Shown here piece after piece: positions 1 through 7,521 of a DNA stretch of 44,048 bases. The number at the start of each line of letters is the position of its first letter. Positions within the stretch are counted from its first letter, which is position 1. Origin of the DNA: Clostridia bacterium (GTDB lineage Bacteria; Bacillota; DSM-521; Neomoorellales; Neomoorellaceae); assembly GCA_012727745.1 (NCBI GenBank), contig JAAYGJ010000266.1, forward strand, positions 1 to 44,048, in the 5' to 3' direction. The notes under the pieces were generated by a model that was given only the letters and a program-made list of their open reading frames with translations, ran no database searches and was not told the origin of the DNA. The position numbers and the translations under genes were made by a program.

Positions 1-68
1 GTAAACTGGTTAACACGGTACTGGAAACCATACCGGACATTAAAGACCGCTGGTCACCGGACAACTAG
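1..68 (+). CDS. C-terminal end of an upstream gene, possibly the Liv substrate-binding protein
   Basis: The third forward frame is open from the window edge and reads KLVNTVLETIPDIKDRWSPDN before a TAG at 66-68. Only 21 residues are visible, so no domain can be named. Its place just upstream of, and in the same direction as, livH-livM-livG-livF is where the periplasmic-type substrate-binding protein usually sits in branched-chain amino acid operons. That identity is an inference from position. A strong hairpin (151-177) separates it from livH. Confidence 0.45.
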   Translation, partial: KLVNTVLETIPDIKDRWSPDN

Positions 69-150
69 TCCCCGCCACCAGCAAAAACACACACCATATT
101 GATTGGTAGCAGCGATGCTAAAACGACATGGCTGCTCGGAGGAGCTTTAA

Positions 151-177
151 GGCGCAACTGGCTGTGCCAGTTGCGCC
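151..177 (+). promoter_or_regulatory. Perfect 12-bp hairpin between upstream gene and livH
   Basis: GGCGCAACTGGC (151-162) and GCCAGTTGCGCC (166-177) are exact reverse complements around a three-base loop (TGT). No T-run follows; the next bases are AACCCTCCCC. It therefore does not look like a classical intrinsic terminator. Its place between a probable binding-protein gene and the permease genes fits a stability or partial-termination element that lets the binding protein be made in excess. Confidence 0.6.
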
Positions 178-230
178 AACCCTCCCCCACCGACTTGTCT
201 TTTATATCAATTTACGGAGGGAAACTTGCT

Positions 231-1100
231 ATGGAGGTAGCACAATTTATAATTCAGATCTTAAACGGGCTATCCTACGGACTCCTGTTGTTCTTGCTGG
301 CTGCCGGCCTGTCCTTAATATTCGGTTTAATGGGCATAATCAACCTGGCCCACGGTTCATATTACATGCTCGGTGCTTATCTGGGCTTGACAATTATGAA
401 AACAAGCGCAAATTTTATCCTGGCCCTGGTGGGGGCAGCAACCCTGGTAGCCCTGCTTGGACTGATTATGGAACGCGTTTTTTTCCGCGGGCTTTACAAA
501 CAGGAGTTGGACCAGGTGCTGTTAACCTTCGGTTTTATCTATATCTTTATGGATCTGGCCAAATACTTGTGGGGAGGAACACCCCGTTCCCTCCCCACTC
601 CTCCCCTGCTCGAGGGTTCCCTGGAAATTTTCGGTGCCGCTTTTCCGGTCTACAGGTTGGCATTAATCGTGAGCGGGCTTGCCGTGGCCCTGCTCTTAAG
701 ACTTTTTCTAGAAAAGACCCGTACAGGCATGATCATCCGCGCTGGTGTTGATGACAAAGAAATGGTTACAGCCCTGGCTATAAACATCAAGTTGTATTTC
801 AGTATTATTTTTGCTCTGGGTGCCTTCCTCGCTGCCTTTGGCGGCGTAATGGGAGGACCGGTTATTGGAGCCTATCCCGGTTTAGATTTCGAAATACTGG
901 TATTGGCCCTGGCGGTAGTAGTGGTAGGTGGACTGGGCACCCTAAGAGGAGCCTTCTGGGGCAGCATCTTAGTCGGCTTCATCGATACCTTTAGTAAAGC
1001 CTTATTCCCCAGCTTTAGTATGCTCACTATCTATATCGCCATGGCCTTAATCTTAATTCTCAAGCCCTCAGGTTTGTTGGGAAGGATGGAGCTATCATGA
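231..1100 (+). CDS. livH: Branched-chain amino acid ABC transporter permease LivH
   Basis: This is an integral membrane permease of the HAAT importer family (LivH type) and would form the channel together with LivM. The protein from ATG 231 is 289 residues, the normal size, and is almost entirely hydrophobic. The family-typical stretch LIFGLMGIINLAHGSYYMLG lies near residues 25-45, and VVVVGGLGTLRGAFWGS near the C-terminus is the LivH cytoplasmic coupling region. A longer open frame runs back to position 99, but GGAGGG at 216-221 sits nine bases before ATG 231, and the extra residues are not LivH-like. The stop overlaps the livM start (ATGA at 1097-1100), so the two are translationally coupled. 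The substrate could be leucine/isoleucine/valine, another amino acid, or urea/amides; sequence alone does not decide. Confidence 0.93.
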   Translation: MEVAQFIIQILNGLSYGLLLFLLAAGLSLIFGLMGIINLAHGSYYMLGAYLGLTIMKTSANFILALVGAATLVALLGLIMERVFFRGLYKQELDQVLLTFGFIYIFMDLAKYLWGGTPRSLPTPPLLEGSLEIFGAAFPVYRLALIVSGLAVALLLRLFLEKTRTGMIIRAGVDDKEMVTALAINIKLYFSIIFALGAFLAAFGGVMGGPVIGAYPGLDFEILVLALAVVVVGGLGTLRGAFWGSILVGFIDTFSKALFPSFSMLTIYIAMALILILKPSGLLGRMELS

Positions 1101-2074
1101 CCCCATGCACTTCTTCCCGCTTACTAAGGTTGGTTGTAATCCTAATCCTCCTTGTTTTACCTTTTGTCCTCTCCTCATATGGCCTGAGTATTTTTACTAA
1201 GGTGCTTATTTTTGGCATCCTTGCCATGAGCCTTGATATTTTGATTGGCTATACAGGACTGGTTTCCTTTAATCATGCCAGCTTCCTGGGAATTAGCGCT
1301 TATACGGTCGGAATCTTGGCCGTTCACGGTATCAACAACTTCTGGCTTACCCTGCCTGCCGGTATAATTGCTGCCCTCCTCCTGGCCATGGTTCTGGGGC
1401 TGCTGGTCTTAAGAAGCAGTGACGCCTACTTTCTCATGATTACACTTGCTTTCGGTCAAATGCTTTATGCGCTGGCCTGGCGGTGGCGTTCCCTGACCGG
1501 CGGTGATGACGGTTTGGCGGGAATTCCCCGGCCGGAAATAGGGCTACCCATCTCTATGAACGACTATCATAACTTTTATTACCTTGTGCTAATCTTTTTT
1601 GGTCTCAGTTTTTACGCTCTAAGTAAATTCATCCGTTCATCCCTGGGGCGCTCGATTATAGGGGTGCGGGAAAGCGAATCGCGCATGCAGGCTCTGGGCT
1701 ACAATACCTGGGCGCTCAAATACCTGGCCTATATAGTAGCCGCTGGTTTTGCCGGCCTGGCAGGTGTTTTATTCGTCTATTTCAACGGTTTCATTAGCCC
1801 GGAAGACCTCAGTTGGTCCCTGTCGGGGATGATCATGCTTATGGTCATCATCGGCGGTGCCGGCACCCTGATAGGGCCGGTAATCGGAGTTGGAGTTATT
1901 TTTATCCTGCAAAATTTTATCAGCGCTTATACAGAACGATGGCCTTTATTTATCGGCATTATTTTTGTCATTTGTGTTATGTATGCCCGGAACGGCATTG
2001 TCGGTTACCTGCTCAAACTAGAGGCTAAAAGGCGGAGATGTAATGAAAGCCCTGGAAGTAAAGAACATCTGTAA
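1097..2074 (+). CDS. livM: Branched-chain amino acid ABC transporter permease LivM
   Basis: This is the second membrane subunit of the Liv importer, 325 residues with about eight to ten hydrophobic segments. LivM hallmarks visible are LIGYTGLVSFNHASFLGISA near residue 50, the loop RSLTGGDDGLAGIP, and MIMLMVIIGGAGTLIGPVIG near residue 245. The start overlaps the livH stop by four bases, and the end overlaps the livG start by 32 bases, so the operon is tightly packed. The protein ends in a short basic tail. Confidence 0.93.
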   Translation: MTPCTSSRLLRLVVILILLVLPFVLSSYGLSIFTKVLIFGILAMSLDILIGYTGLVSFNHASFLGISAYTVGILAVHGINNFWLTLPAGIIAALLLAMVLGLLVLRSSDAYFLMITLAFGQMLYALAWRWRSLTGGDDGLAGIPRPEIGLPISMNDYHNFYYLVLIFFGLSFYALSKFIRSSLGRSIIGVRESESRMQALGYNTWALKYLAYIVAAGFAGLAGVLFVYFNGFISPEDLSWSLSGMIMLMVIIGGAGTLIGPVIGVGVIFILQNFISAYTERWPLFIGIIFVICVMYARNGIVGYLLKLEAKRRRCNESPGSKEHL

Positions 2075-2756
2075 AAATTTCGGCGGCTTAAAGGTGCTGC
2101 AAAATGTATCAATCTCAGTGGAAACTGGTGAAAGAAGGGCAATTATCGGACCTAACGGCGCCGGAAAAACTACCCTCTTTAATATCATCAGCGGCATTAC
2201 CACAGCCAGCTCGGGAGAAATCTTTATCTTCGGTAAGAAGGTAACAACCTTATCTCCTTACCACCGGGCCCGGCTCGGTTTAGGCAGGACCTTCCAGAAA
2301 AACAACCTGTTCTCTGATATGAGCCTCCTGGAAAATATCTATTTAGCCATGAGGATCAATAAATCACCTTTAAATATGCAAGACTTTTTGCAGCAATGGG
2401 GAATGTGGAACAGGAGAAATATTAAAGTCAAAAAGCTTTCCTACGGTGAACAGCGGCAGGTTGAATTACTGCTGGCACTGGCTCAGGCACCTAAAATACT
2501 ACTCCTGGATGAACCTACTGCCGGTATGTCCCCGGTGGAAAAGGGGCTTATTTTACAGATGATTAAAGGTCTTGACCGCAGCATCACTATTTTAATAATT
2601 GAACATGACATGGAAGTAGTATTTAACCTTGCTGACCGGATAACGGTCCTGCACCTGGGTCAAGTTTTATGCGAGGCAACACCTGAAATAGTAAAAGCCA
2701 AGCCCAGGGTGCAAGAAATTTACCTCGGTACAACCGGCGAGGAGGGCTGGCACTAA
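2043..2756 (+). CDS. livG: Branched-chain amino acid ABC transporter ATP-binding protein LivG
   Basis: This cytoplasmic ATPase energises the Liv importer. Walker A GPNGAGKTT is at residues 36-44, the Q-loop is near GRTFQKNNLF, the signature is LSYGEQRQVE, and Walker B is ILLLDEPTAGMSP. The H-loop is IIEHDMEVV. At 237 residues it is somewhat shorter than the usual 250-260. The missing residues lie in the helical domain between the Q-loop and the signature, where only about 40 residues are present. All catalytic motifs are intact, so it should be active. It starts inside the 3' end of livM and shares one base with the livF start (TAATG). Confidence 0.92.
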   Translation: MKALEVKNICKNFGGLKVLQNVSISVETGERRAIIGPNGAGKTTLFNIISGITTASSGEIFIFGKKVTTLSPYHRARLGLGRTFQKNNLFSDMSLLENIYLAMRINKSPLNMQDFLQQWGMWNRRNIKVKKLSYGEQRQVELLLALAQAPKILLLDEPTAGMSPVEKGLILQMIKGLDRSITILIIEHDMEVVFNLADRITVLHLGQVLCEATPEIVKAKPRVQEIYLGTTGEEGWH

Positions 2757-3457
2757 TGCTACAGCTAGACGAAGTCCACACCTACTACGGCGACAGTCAT
2801 GTCCTCCAGGGGGTAAACCTGGAAGTAGCGAGGGGATCAGTTGTCGCCCTGCTGGGTCAAAACGGTATGGGCAAAACTACTACTATCCACTCAATTATCG
2901 GCTTTACTCCTCCGGCCCGGGGCAAGATTATTTTCAAAGGTATCAATATCAGCGGCCTGCCCCCGAGCAGCATTGCCCTAATGGGAATGGCTTTAGTGCC
3001 CCAGGGGCGAAGAATTTTTCGTTCCTTAACTGTCAGAGAAAACCTCATCCTTGGCTATCGCAAAACAAAAACGGATAAGACAGCATATGACCTGGAACGG
3101 GTTTATGAATTATTTCCCAGCTTAAAGTTAAGATCTGCAAACCGGGGGGAACAGCTCAGCGGCGGCGAACAACAAATGCTGGCCATCGGCAGGGCTCTGC
3201 TTACCAACCCCGATTTCATCCTGATGGATGAACCTTTTGAAGGCCTGGCCCCCGGAATTAGCAAAGAACTGCGGCAAAAAGTGCTGGAACTAAAAAAATC
3301 TGGTATGTCAATACTGCTGGTGGAGCAAAACATTGAAGCAGCTCTGCAGCTCGCTGACTATGTATATATCATGAGCAAGGGAAAAATTGTGCATGGGGGT
3401 TCAGCAGCTCAACTGCAAGGAGAAAAAGACATTATTAAGCGATTTATTTTACTATAA
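2756..3457 (+). CDS. livF: Branched-chain amino acid ABC transporter ATP-binding protein LivF
   Basis: This is the second ATPase of the importer, 233 residues, the usual LivF length. Walker A is GQNGMGKTT near residue 35, the signature is LSGGEQQMLAIGRAL, and Walker B is FILMDEPFEGLAPGI with the LivF-type EGLAP ending. It pairs with LivG under LivH/LivM. The start overlaps the livG stop by one base. No clear terminator follows; the next gene has its own promoter-like sequence. Confidence 0.93.
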   Translation: MLQLDEVHTYYGDSHVLQGVNLEVARGSVVALLGQNGMGKTTTIHSIIGFTPPARGKIIFKGINISGLPPSSIALMGMALVPQGRRIFRSLTVRENLILGYRKTKTDKTAYDLERVYELFPSLKLRSANRGEQLSGGEQQMLAIGRALLTNPDFILMDEPFEGLAPGISKELRQKVLELKKSGMSILLVEQNIEAALQLADYVYIMSKGKIVHGGSAAQLQGEKDIIKRFILL

Positions 3458-3521
3458 ACGACATGAATCAACTTGGCAGTTAAACAGCATTAGTCGAAAT
3501 AAACTTTTTTACCCATAACTG

Positions 3522-3551
3522 TTAACATTTGTCATCAGGGCTCCATATAAT
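3522..3551 (+). promoter_or_regulatory. Putative sigma-A promoter for the 62-aa gene
   Basis: TTAACA (3522-3527) and TATAAT (3546-3551) are separated by 18 bases. They lie 34 bases ahead of the ATG at 3585, which has AAGGAGGG at 3571-3578. The -10 is perfect and the -35 matches four of six positions. This makes the small gene a transcription unit separate from the liv operon. Confidence 0.5.
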
Positions 3552-3584
3552 ATATAAAGCCTTATACAGAAAGGAGGGCACTAA

Positions 3585-3773
3585 ATGGGCAACGAAAAAC
3601 TATCAGGAGTTGCTGCCAGCAACCAGGCCTTGCGGGAGAAAATTCAAAAAGCTACCGAAGCAGCAGTTAAGCAAGGTAAATATGACGGTTTAAAAGACGA
3701 GATCCAGAAAGCTGTTGCCGATTATATGGTCGACCTCGAAAAGCAAATCCCCAATTACAAAAAAGTTGAGTAG
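3585..3773 (+). CDS. Small soluble protein of unknown function (62 aa)
   Basis: I do not recognise this protein. It is 62 residues, highly charged, without cysteine or a membrane segment, and its heptad-like pattern predicts two amphipathic helices (about residues 12-30 and 34-54). A near-perfect ribosome binding site (AAGGAGGG, six bases before ATG) and its own promoter-like sequence support it as a real, well-expressed gene. It stands alone between the liv operon and a gene-free stretch. An abundant small stress or DNA/RNA-associated protein would fit, but no motif decides it. Confidence 0.65.
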   Translation: MGNEKLSGVAASNQALREKIQKATEAAVKQGKYDGLKDEIQKAVADYMVDLEKQIPNYKKVE

Positions 3774-4032
3774 GACTGCTTAAAGTATTAACAATAATTC
3801 ACAGGCTTGCCGTCAGGTTACAAGGCAATACCCTGGTGGCCAGCTTTATACTTTTAGAACAGAAGGAATCTGCCGTTACTTAACGAAAACAACACATATT
3901 AAAGTGCCTTGCGTAGAAACAGCGCGACGCTAAAAACTACGGACTGGTATTAATTAGAAACGCCTACCACAGGGATAACTTTTTATCTGAACTTTGTGCG
4001 GAAGAACTATTTCCGGGGGAGAAGTATAAACG
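3774..4032 (+). other. Gene-free stretch of about 260 bases with short inverted repeats
   Basis: No credible reading frame occurs here on either strand. I see small inverted repeats: TTGCC/GGCAA (3807-3811 and 3824-3828), CTGG/CCAG (3833-3836 and 3840-3843), and a CACA...TGTG arrangement around 3968-3998 just ahead of the helix-turn-helix gene. A structured leader or small RNA is possible, but no known riboswitch consensus could be matched by eye. Confidence 0.3.
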
Positions 4033-4248
4033 GTGTTTATTAAATTTGGTTTGATGGGCAAAACTGTAAAAGAATTGCGTAAAAACCAGGGGCTGACAGC
4101 CAAAGAACTGGCCCAGTTGCTCAAACTGGATTCTATAGATATTTTGAAAGTCGATGCCATGAAACTGGGCGATGTGCTGCCAGCTCTAAGGGAAAAACTT
4201 TATCCGATTTTGAGCGGTGACTATACCGATAAAATCCCCTGGCTCTAA
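4033..4248 (+). CDS. Small helix-turn-helix-like protein (71 aa)
   Basis: The stretch KELRKNQGLTAKELAQLLKL (residues 12-31) has the spacing of a Cro/XRE-type helix-turn-helix, and TAKELAQLL resembles the first helix plus turn. The remainder (to PWL at the end) is not a standard XRE domain, so the assignment is weak. The GTG start at 4033 is preceded by GGGGGAGAAG at a long spacing; an in-frame ATG at 4054 has no ribosome binding site. The gene is monocistronic. It could be a small DNA-binding regulator, but with only one domain and no partner its target cannot be stated. Confidence 0.6.
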   Translation: MFIKFGLMGKTVKELRKNQGLTAKELAQLLKLDSIDILKVDAMKLGDVLPALREKLYPILSGDYTDKIPWL

Positions 4249-4286
4249 CCGTTAACCGCCCCAAAATTTACCTGGGACGAATAAAT

Positions 4287-4329
4287 CCCCCCTGCTAGGA
4301 AACCCTATTGTTAAAAAAGGGAAGGGGGG
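4287..4329 (+). promoter_or_regulatory. Possible hairpin masking the ribosome binding site of the DUF378 gene
   Basis: CCCCCC (4287-4292) can pair with GGGGGG (4324-4329), extended by one T-A pair. The G-run is the only ribosome binding site for the ATG at 4340. The loop is long (about 30 bases) and holds a further CCC/GGG pair. Folding would hide the initiation site. This is seen by eye and not supported by an energy calculation. Confidence 0.3.
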
Positions 4330-4339
4330 TGTGTAATTA

Positions 4340-4546
4340 ATGGATATAGACCGAATTGCCCTAGCGCTGGTAATCATTGGCGCTTTGAACTGGTTATTAG
4401 TAGGTTTATTCCAGTTTGATTTAGTTGCTTCTATTTTTGGCGGACAGGCTGCTTTAGTTAGTCGTATCATCTATACCCTGGTCGGTCTTGCCGGTATTTG
4501 GGCCATCAGCCTGTTTACCAAAACGCGTGTTGAAAACCGAGAATAA
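4340..4546 (+). CDS. DUF378 family small membrane protein
   Basis: The 68-residue protein starts MDIDRIALALVIIGALNWLL and carries the DUF378 pattern GALNWLLVGLFQFDLVASIFG followed by a second membrane helix (LVGLAGIWAISLF). Length and two-helix topology match the family, represented by B. subtilis YuzA. The function of the family is not established. An intrinsic terminator at 4594-4631 closes the unit. Confidence 0.85.
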   Translation: MDIDRIALALVIIGALNWLLVGLFQFDLVASIFGGQAALVSRIIYTLVGLAGIWAISLFTKTRVENRE

Positions 4547-4593
4547 AAATCTATCCCTTAAGAATGGATGGAAAAATATTGAATATTGGTTGT

Positions 4594-4631
4594 AGTAAAG
4601 CGGCTCGGCAGAGCTGCTTTTACTATCTTTT
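4594..4631 (+). terminator. Intrinsic terminator after the DUF378 gene
   Basis: AGTAAAGCGGCTC (4594-4606) pairs with GAGCTGCTTTTACT (4611-4624) with one bulged T, around a GGCA loop, followed by ATCTTTT. The A- and T-rich stem base lets it work for both the + strand gene and the convergent - strand gene ending at 4662. Confidence 0.7.
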
Positions 4632-4661
4632 GGCCTACTCTGGCTTACTTGTTGCGGTAGC

Positions 4662-4907
4662 CTAGTATCCCCTGACATTTTTCTGGGTGCTGTAGAGGCC
4701 GGCAGCCGCTAACCCCAGGGCGATTCCCGTAACGAGAGCCCTGAAAAGCTCCGCTTCCTGAAACATGGTATAACCTACCGAAGCCAAGATCCCGATGGCA
4801 ACAGCCAGCAAGCCAGCAAATTTGCTTGGGAAGCCTGCATTTTTAGCCAGTTGGACAATCCCCATAATCAGCAGTACGGCACTAATACCATAAATCTCCA
4901 TATCCAT
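4662..4907 (-). CDS. Small three-helix membrane protein, holin-like
   Basis: The protein has 81 residues with hydrophobic segments near residues 4-20, 30-46 and 55-72, and a short charged tail (STQKNVRGY). Size and layout resemble small holin-like membrane proteins, but no phage gene lies nearby and no family motif is clear, so the function is unknown. The start is supported by GGGGAGG (4914-4920, - strand) six bases before the ATG at 4907; a second in-frame ATG lies two codons on. Confidence 0.6.
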   Translation of the reverse strand: MDMEIYGISAVLLIMGIVQLAKNAGFPSKFAGLLAVAIGILASVGYTMFQEAELFRALVTGIALGLAAAGLYSTQKNVRGY

Positions 4908-5073
4908 GTTTATCCTCCCCCAGCAATCGAAATCCGGCGTATTTAGCCCCGCTTATTAATCATTATGCGCCAGAGTTCATTGCCATGCCAGTATACCCTG
5001 CAGGCTTGAAGGTTTAACTATCGTATTTAACCCTAAAGCAAAGTTTGTAAATCTTTCTAAATTGCTCCACCAG

Positions 5074-5082
5074 TGCTATAAT
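5074..5082 (+). promoter_or_regulatory. Extended -10 promoter element for the DUF554 gene
   Basis: TGCTATAAT (5074-5082) is a perfect extended -10. The -35 region (5054-5059, TTTCTA) is weak, as is typical when the TGN element is present. It lies about 60 bases before the preferred TTG start at 5143. Confidence 0.45.
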
Positions 5083-5142
5083 GTTTAGCATGATCATGGT
5101 TAAACAAGTTGCCCCGCGCGGAGCGCAATGAGGTGTTTTATC

Positions 5143-5835
5143 TTGTTAGGTACAATCGTTAATGCCATAGCTATTATTGCCGGAGCCCTGCTGGGGAACT
5201 TTTTCAAAAAAGGTTTCCCGGAAAATATCAAAACCACCGTTATGCATAGCCTCAGCCTTACCGTCACCCTTATCGGTCTTTCCATGGCCCTGCAGACCAA
5301 TAATCTCTTGATTTTAACTCTGAGCATTGTTTGCGGCGGTATCCTGGGAGAAATATTAAAAATAGAAGCAGGCCTCAACCTGCTGGGAACTAAGCTCGAA
5401 CAGCGTTTTGGCGGCAACGACGGAAACTTCACCAGGGCTTTCGTATCTGCCAGCCTGATTTATTGTACCGGCGCTATGGCCATAGTAGGCGCCATCGAAA
5501 GCGGCTTAACAGGTAACCATAATACCCTTTTGGTAAAATCTATCCTGGACGGTGTTTTATCAATAGTAATTGCCTCCACGATGGGCATCGGCGTAGCTTT
5601 TTCTGCCCTGCCAGTTTTTTTGTACCAGGGCAGTATAACTATCGCTGCCGGCCTGGTAAAAACCTTGCTTACCGAGGCCATTATCCAGGAAATGACCGCT
5701 GCCGGAGGACTTTTAATAGTAGGAATAGGTATTAACCTCTTTGCCAACAAAAATCTTATTAGGATAGGTAACCTCTTACCGGCTATCTTCGTTGCCATCT
5801 TTTTTACCCTGGCCAGCTCCCGTTTACCGTTCTAG
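5143..5835 (+). CDS. DUF554 family membrane protein
   Basis: This is a polytopic membrane protein of the DUF554 family (B. subtilis YdfK type), with the family start LGTIVNAIAIIAGALLG and conserved FIRASLIYCTGAMAIVGAIE-like segment (here FVSASLIYCTGAMAIVGAI). The function of the family is unknown; transport has been suggested. The longest frame begins at ATG 5128, but GAGGTG at 5130-5135 sits seven bases before TTG 5143, which gives the family-typical N-terminus (230 residues). The gene stands alone, convergent with the LysE gene. Confidence 0.85.
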   Translation: MLGTIVNAIAIIAGALLGNFFKKGFPENIKTTVMHSLSLTVTLIGLSMALQTNNLLILTLSIVCGGILGEILKIEAGLNLLGTKLEQRFGGNDGNFTRAFVSASLIYCTGAMAIVGAIESGLTGNHNTLLVKSILDGVLSIVIASTMGIGVAFSALPVFLYQGSITIAAGLVKTLLTEAIIQEMTAAGGLLIVGIGINLFANKNLIRIGNLLPAIFVAIFFTLASSRLPF

Positions 5836-5921
5836 AGCCTGCTGGACAATAATAAAAACCAACCCCTAACTGACATGGGGACAGTTTGCTAACAAGCACC
5901 CCGTAACTATCTTCTGCTTCT

Positions 5922-6632
5922 CTAGTTTCCTATAATAATCAACCTTAACCCGAGTTGCAGGAAATAGCAGGCCAGCAAAAAGAGAAGCCCACTGCAAACA
6001 TACATCACATTACGGTAGAGGCGGTCGCTGATTAGTTTTTTCCCTGAAGCAACGGTCCAGGCAACCAGGCTATACCAGGCAAAGTCTGAAGCAATATGAC
6101 CGCCATAGAATATTATTGTTCCCAGGGGGCCATAATTAACAGCAGCAGCTACATAGGCAGCACCGACAGTAGCCCACCACAAAATCCAGTAAGGGTTTGC
6201 TATACTGGCAGCAACACCGGCACCTACTATTCGCAAGCAATCTCTCTGCGTTATCCTCGCCGTAGATGTTGCTGTCAGCGTACTGCCGGCTTTTTGCAGC
6301 TCCAGAATTGACTGGGACTGGGCGGCTGTACTCCAAGTTGCCCGGGCAAACCATAACAGCATGACGCCACCAAGCAGACCGATAACCCCCAGTACCAGCG
6401 AGTATGACAGGATCTGCCCCAGGCCCAGTAGCAAAAGTATTACCATCACCAGTTCCAGCAGGGCGTGCCCCAGCGTTATTAAAGGGCCAGCCCAAAAACC
6501 ACTACGCAACGCCTCGCTAATCCCTACTGCCAATAGACTTCCAGGCGCCATAGCTCCGGAAAGCCCGATAATAAAAGCGCTGGCAAACAAACCTACCAAA
6601 CCCACCGTCCTTACCGTCCTTTCAATAACCAA
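5922..6632 (-). CDS. LysE family transporter
   Basis: This is an inner-membrane exporter of the LysE/RhtB superfamily, 236 residues with about six hydrophobic segments. The N-terminal signature GLSGAMAPGSLLAVGISEAL and the second-helix segment GPLITLGHALLELVMV match the subgroup found in archaea and Clostridia. The substrate is unknown; family members export basic or other amino acids. The start is uncertain: the frame opens with TTG 6632 and a weak ribosome site, and other GTG/TTG codons follow within 12 residues. It lies 89 bases downstream of the ChrA-like gene and probably shares its promoter. Confidence 0.83.
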   Translation of the reverse strand: MVIERTVRTVGLVGLFASAFIIGLSGAMAPGSLLAVGISEALRSGFWAGPLITLGHALLELVMVILLLLGLGQILSYSLVLGVIGLLGGVMLLWFARATWSTAAQSQSILELQKAGSTLTATSTARITQRDCLRIVGAGVAASIANPYWILWWATVGAAYVAAAVNYGPLGTIIFYGGHIASDFAWYSLVAWTVASGKKLISDRLYRNVMYVCSGLLFLLACYFLQLGLRLIIIGN

Positions 6633-6721
6633 ATTATACTTCTATCAATAGTTGCTTTGCACAGCTAAACAAACCTCTCGCTAGGTAGCGATCTAAAGCA
6701 GAAGGGCAGATTACTATCCTG

Positions 6722-7270
6722 TTAACGTAAAAATATGCCCCCAATAATAAGTGAAGCCAATACCCCCCAGACAGGATTAAAATGCAGGTACTGCACCAGG
6801 ATAAAAAATACCGCTGCAATCCCGAAAGGGAGCCAGTTCAAAGGGCCGGTACCCCGGGGGAGGAAAGCATACTTGGCAAAGTCCATCGCCAGCATAGCCA
6901 GCATTACAAATACTACCGGCCGGATACCGGCAACCATGCCTTTTACAAAAGGACTATCTTTGAATTTATCCAACAGAGTAAAAAGAAAAATCATTGCCAG
7001 GCCTACAGGTAGCGTCACTGCCACCAACGCCACAGCAGCTCCTGCCCACCCTGCTACCTTGTAGCCTATGTACATAGTAAGTTTGGTAGCAATGGGTCCT
7101 GGCAGGGCGTTACCAAATGCCAACGCCTGGCCAAATTCTTCATTGCTTACCCATTTAAATACTTCTACCGCTTCATGCTGGTAAAGGGGTACTATGGATG
7201 GCCCACCACCAAAGCCCAAAAGGGTTGCCCGCCCAAAACCGATAGCCAGCTCTAACAGCGTTTTTAGCAC
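6722..7270 (-). CDS. Single-domain chromate transporter family (ChrA-type) protein
   Basis: The 182-residue protein is one CHR domain. FGRATLLGFGGGPSIVPLYQ near residue 12 and FGNALPGPIATKLTMYIGY near residue 52 are the family motifs, followed by about four more hydrophobic segments. ChrA proteins export chromate or related oxyanions by proton exchange. Short CHR proteins normally occur as adjacent pairs that work together, yet only one half is present here. The GTG start at 7270 has GGGAG at suitable spacing. A good promoter lies at 7343-7370, and the LysE gene follows. Confidence 0.85.
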   Translation of the reverse strand: MLKTLLELAIGFGRATLLGFGGGPSIVPLYQHEAVEVFKWVSNEEFGQALAFGNALPGPIATKLTMYIGYKVAGWAGAAVALVAVTLPVGLAMIFLFTLLDKFKDSPFVKGMVAGIRPVVFVMLAMLAMDFAKYAFLPRGTGPLNWLPFGIAAVFFILVQYLHFNPVWGVLASLIIGGIFLR

Positions 7271-7342
7271 ACCTCTCGCTCCCTTTCTGCAATAATCTTA
7301 TTAATTCCCGAATTGCAATTTAAACGCCTTCCTATGTTAAGA

Positions 7343-7370
7343 ATTATAATTTATAATATACGACTTGCAA
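7343..7370 (-). promoter_or_regulatory. Putative sigma-A promoter for chrA-lysE unit
   Basis: On the - strand TTGCAA (7365-7370) and TATAAT (7343-7348) are 16 bases apart, upstream of the GTG at 7270. The -10 is perfect and the region is strongly AT-rich. The -35 lies within the palindrome CTTGCAAG, which could also serve as an operator half-site. Confidence 0.55.
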
Positions 7371-7403
7371 GTAAGTTTGGCAATGCCAGCCTGCCAGTTA
7401 TAT

Positions 7404-7445
7404 ATAAAACAAGGCCTCCGGTTTTTTTCGCAGGCCCTGTTTTAT
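7404..7445 (-). terminator. Intrinsic terminator after metK
   Basis: ATAAAACAAGGCCT (7404-7417) pairs with AGGCCCTGTTTTAT (7432-7445) with one mismatch. On the - strand the second arm ends TTGTTTTATATAT. It closes the rpoZ-coaBC-metK unit 77 bases after the metK stop and insulates the chrA promoter. Confidence 0.7.
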
Positions 7446-7521
7446 TATCCTCTTAAACTTTGATCAATACTTAGTTTCGGTGCAACTCTGCCAGCGCCAA
7501 GCCCGCCAAGGGTTGGCTGTT

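Noticed and set aside
99..230. N-terminal extension of livH back to position 99
   Set aside because: The extra residues are not LivH-like, and GGAGGG lies right before ATG 231; the extension also covers the 151-177 hairpin.
128..751. 207-codon frame inside livH
   Set aside because: It lies in another frame of a clear LivH gene, and its composition is not protein-like.
3890..4000. Possible cyclic-di-GMP riboswitch (GACGC...ACTACGGACT at about 3926-3944)
   Set aside because: The matching upstream strand and receptor sequences expected for the class are not found at the right spacing.
6634..6819. 61-aa frame overlapping the end of the ChrA-like gene
   Set aside because: It overlaps most of its length with a supported gene in another frame and has no ribosome site.
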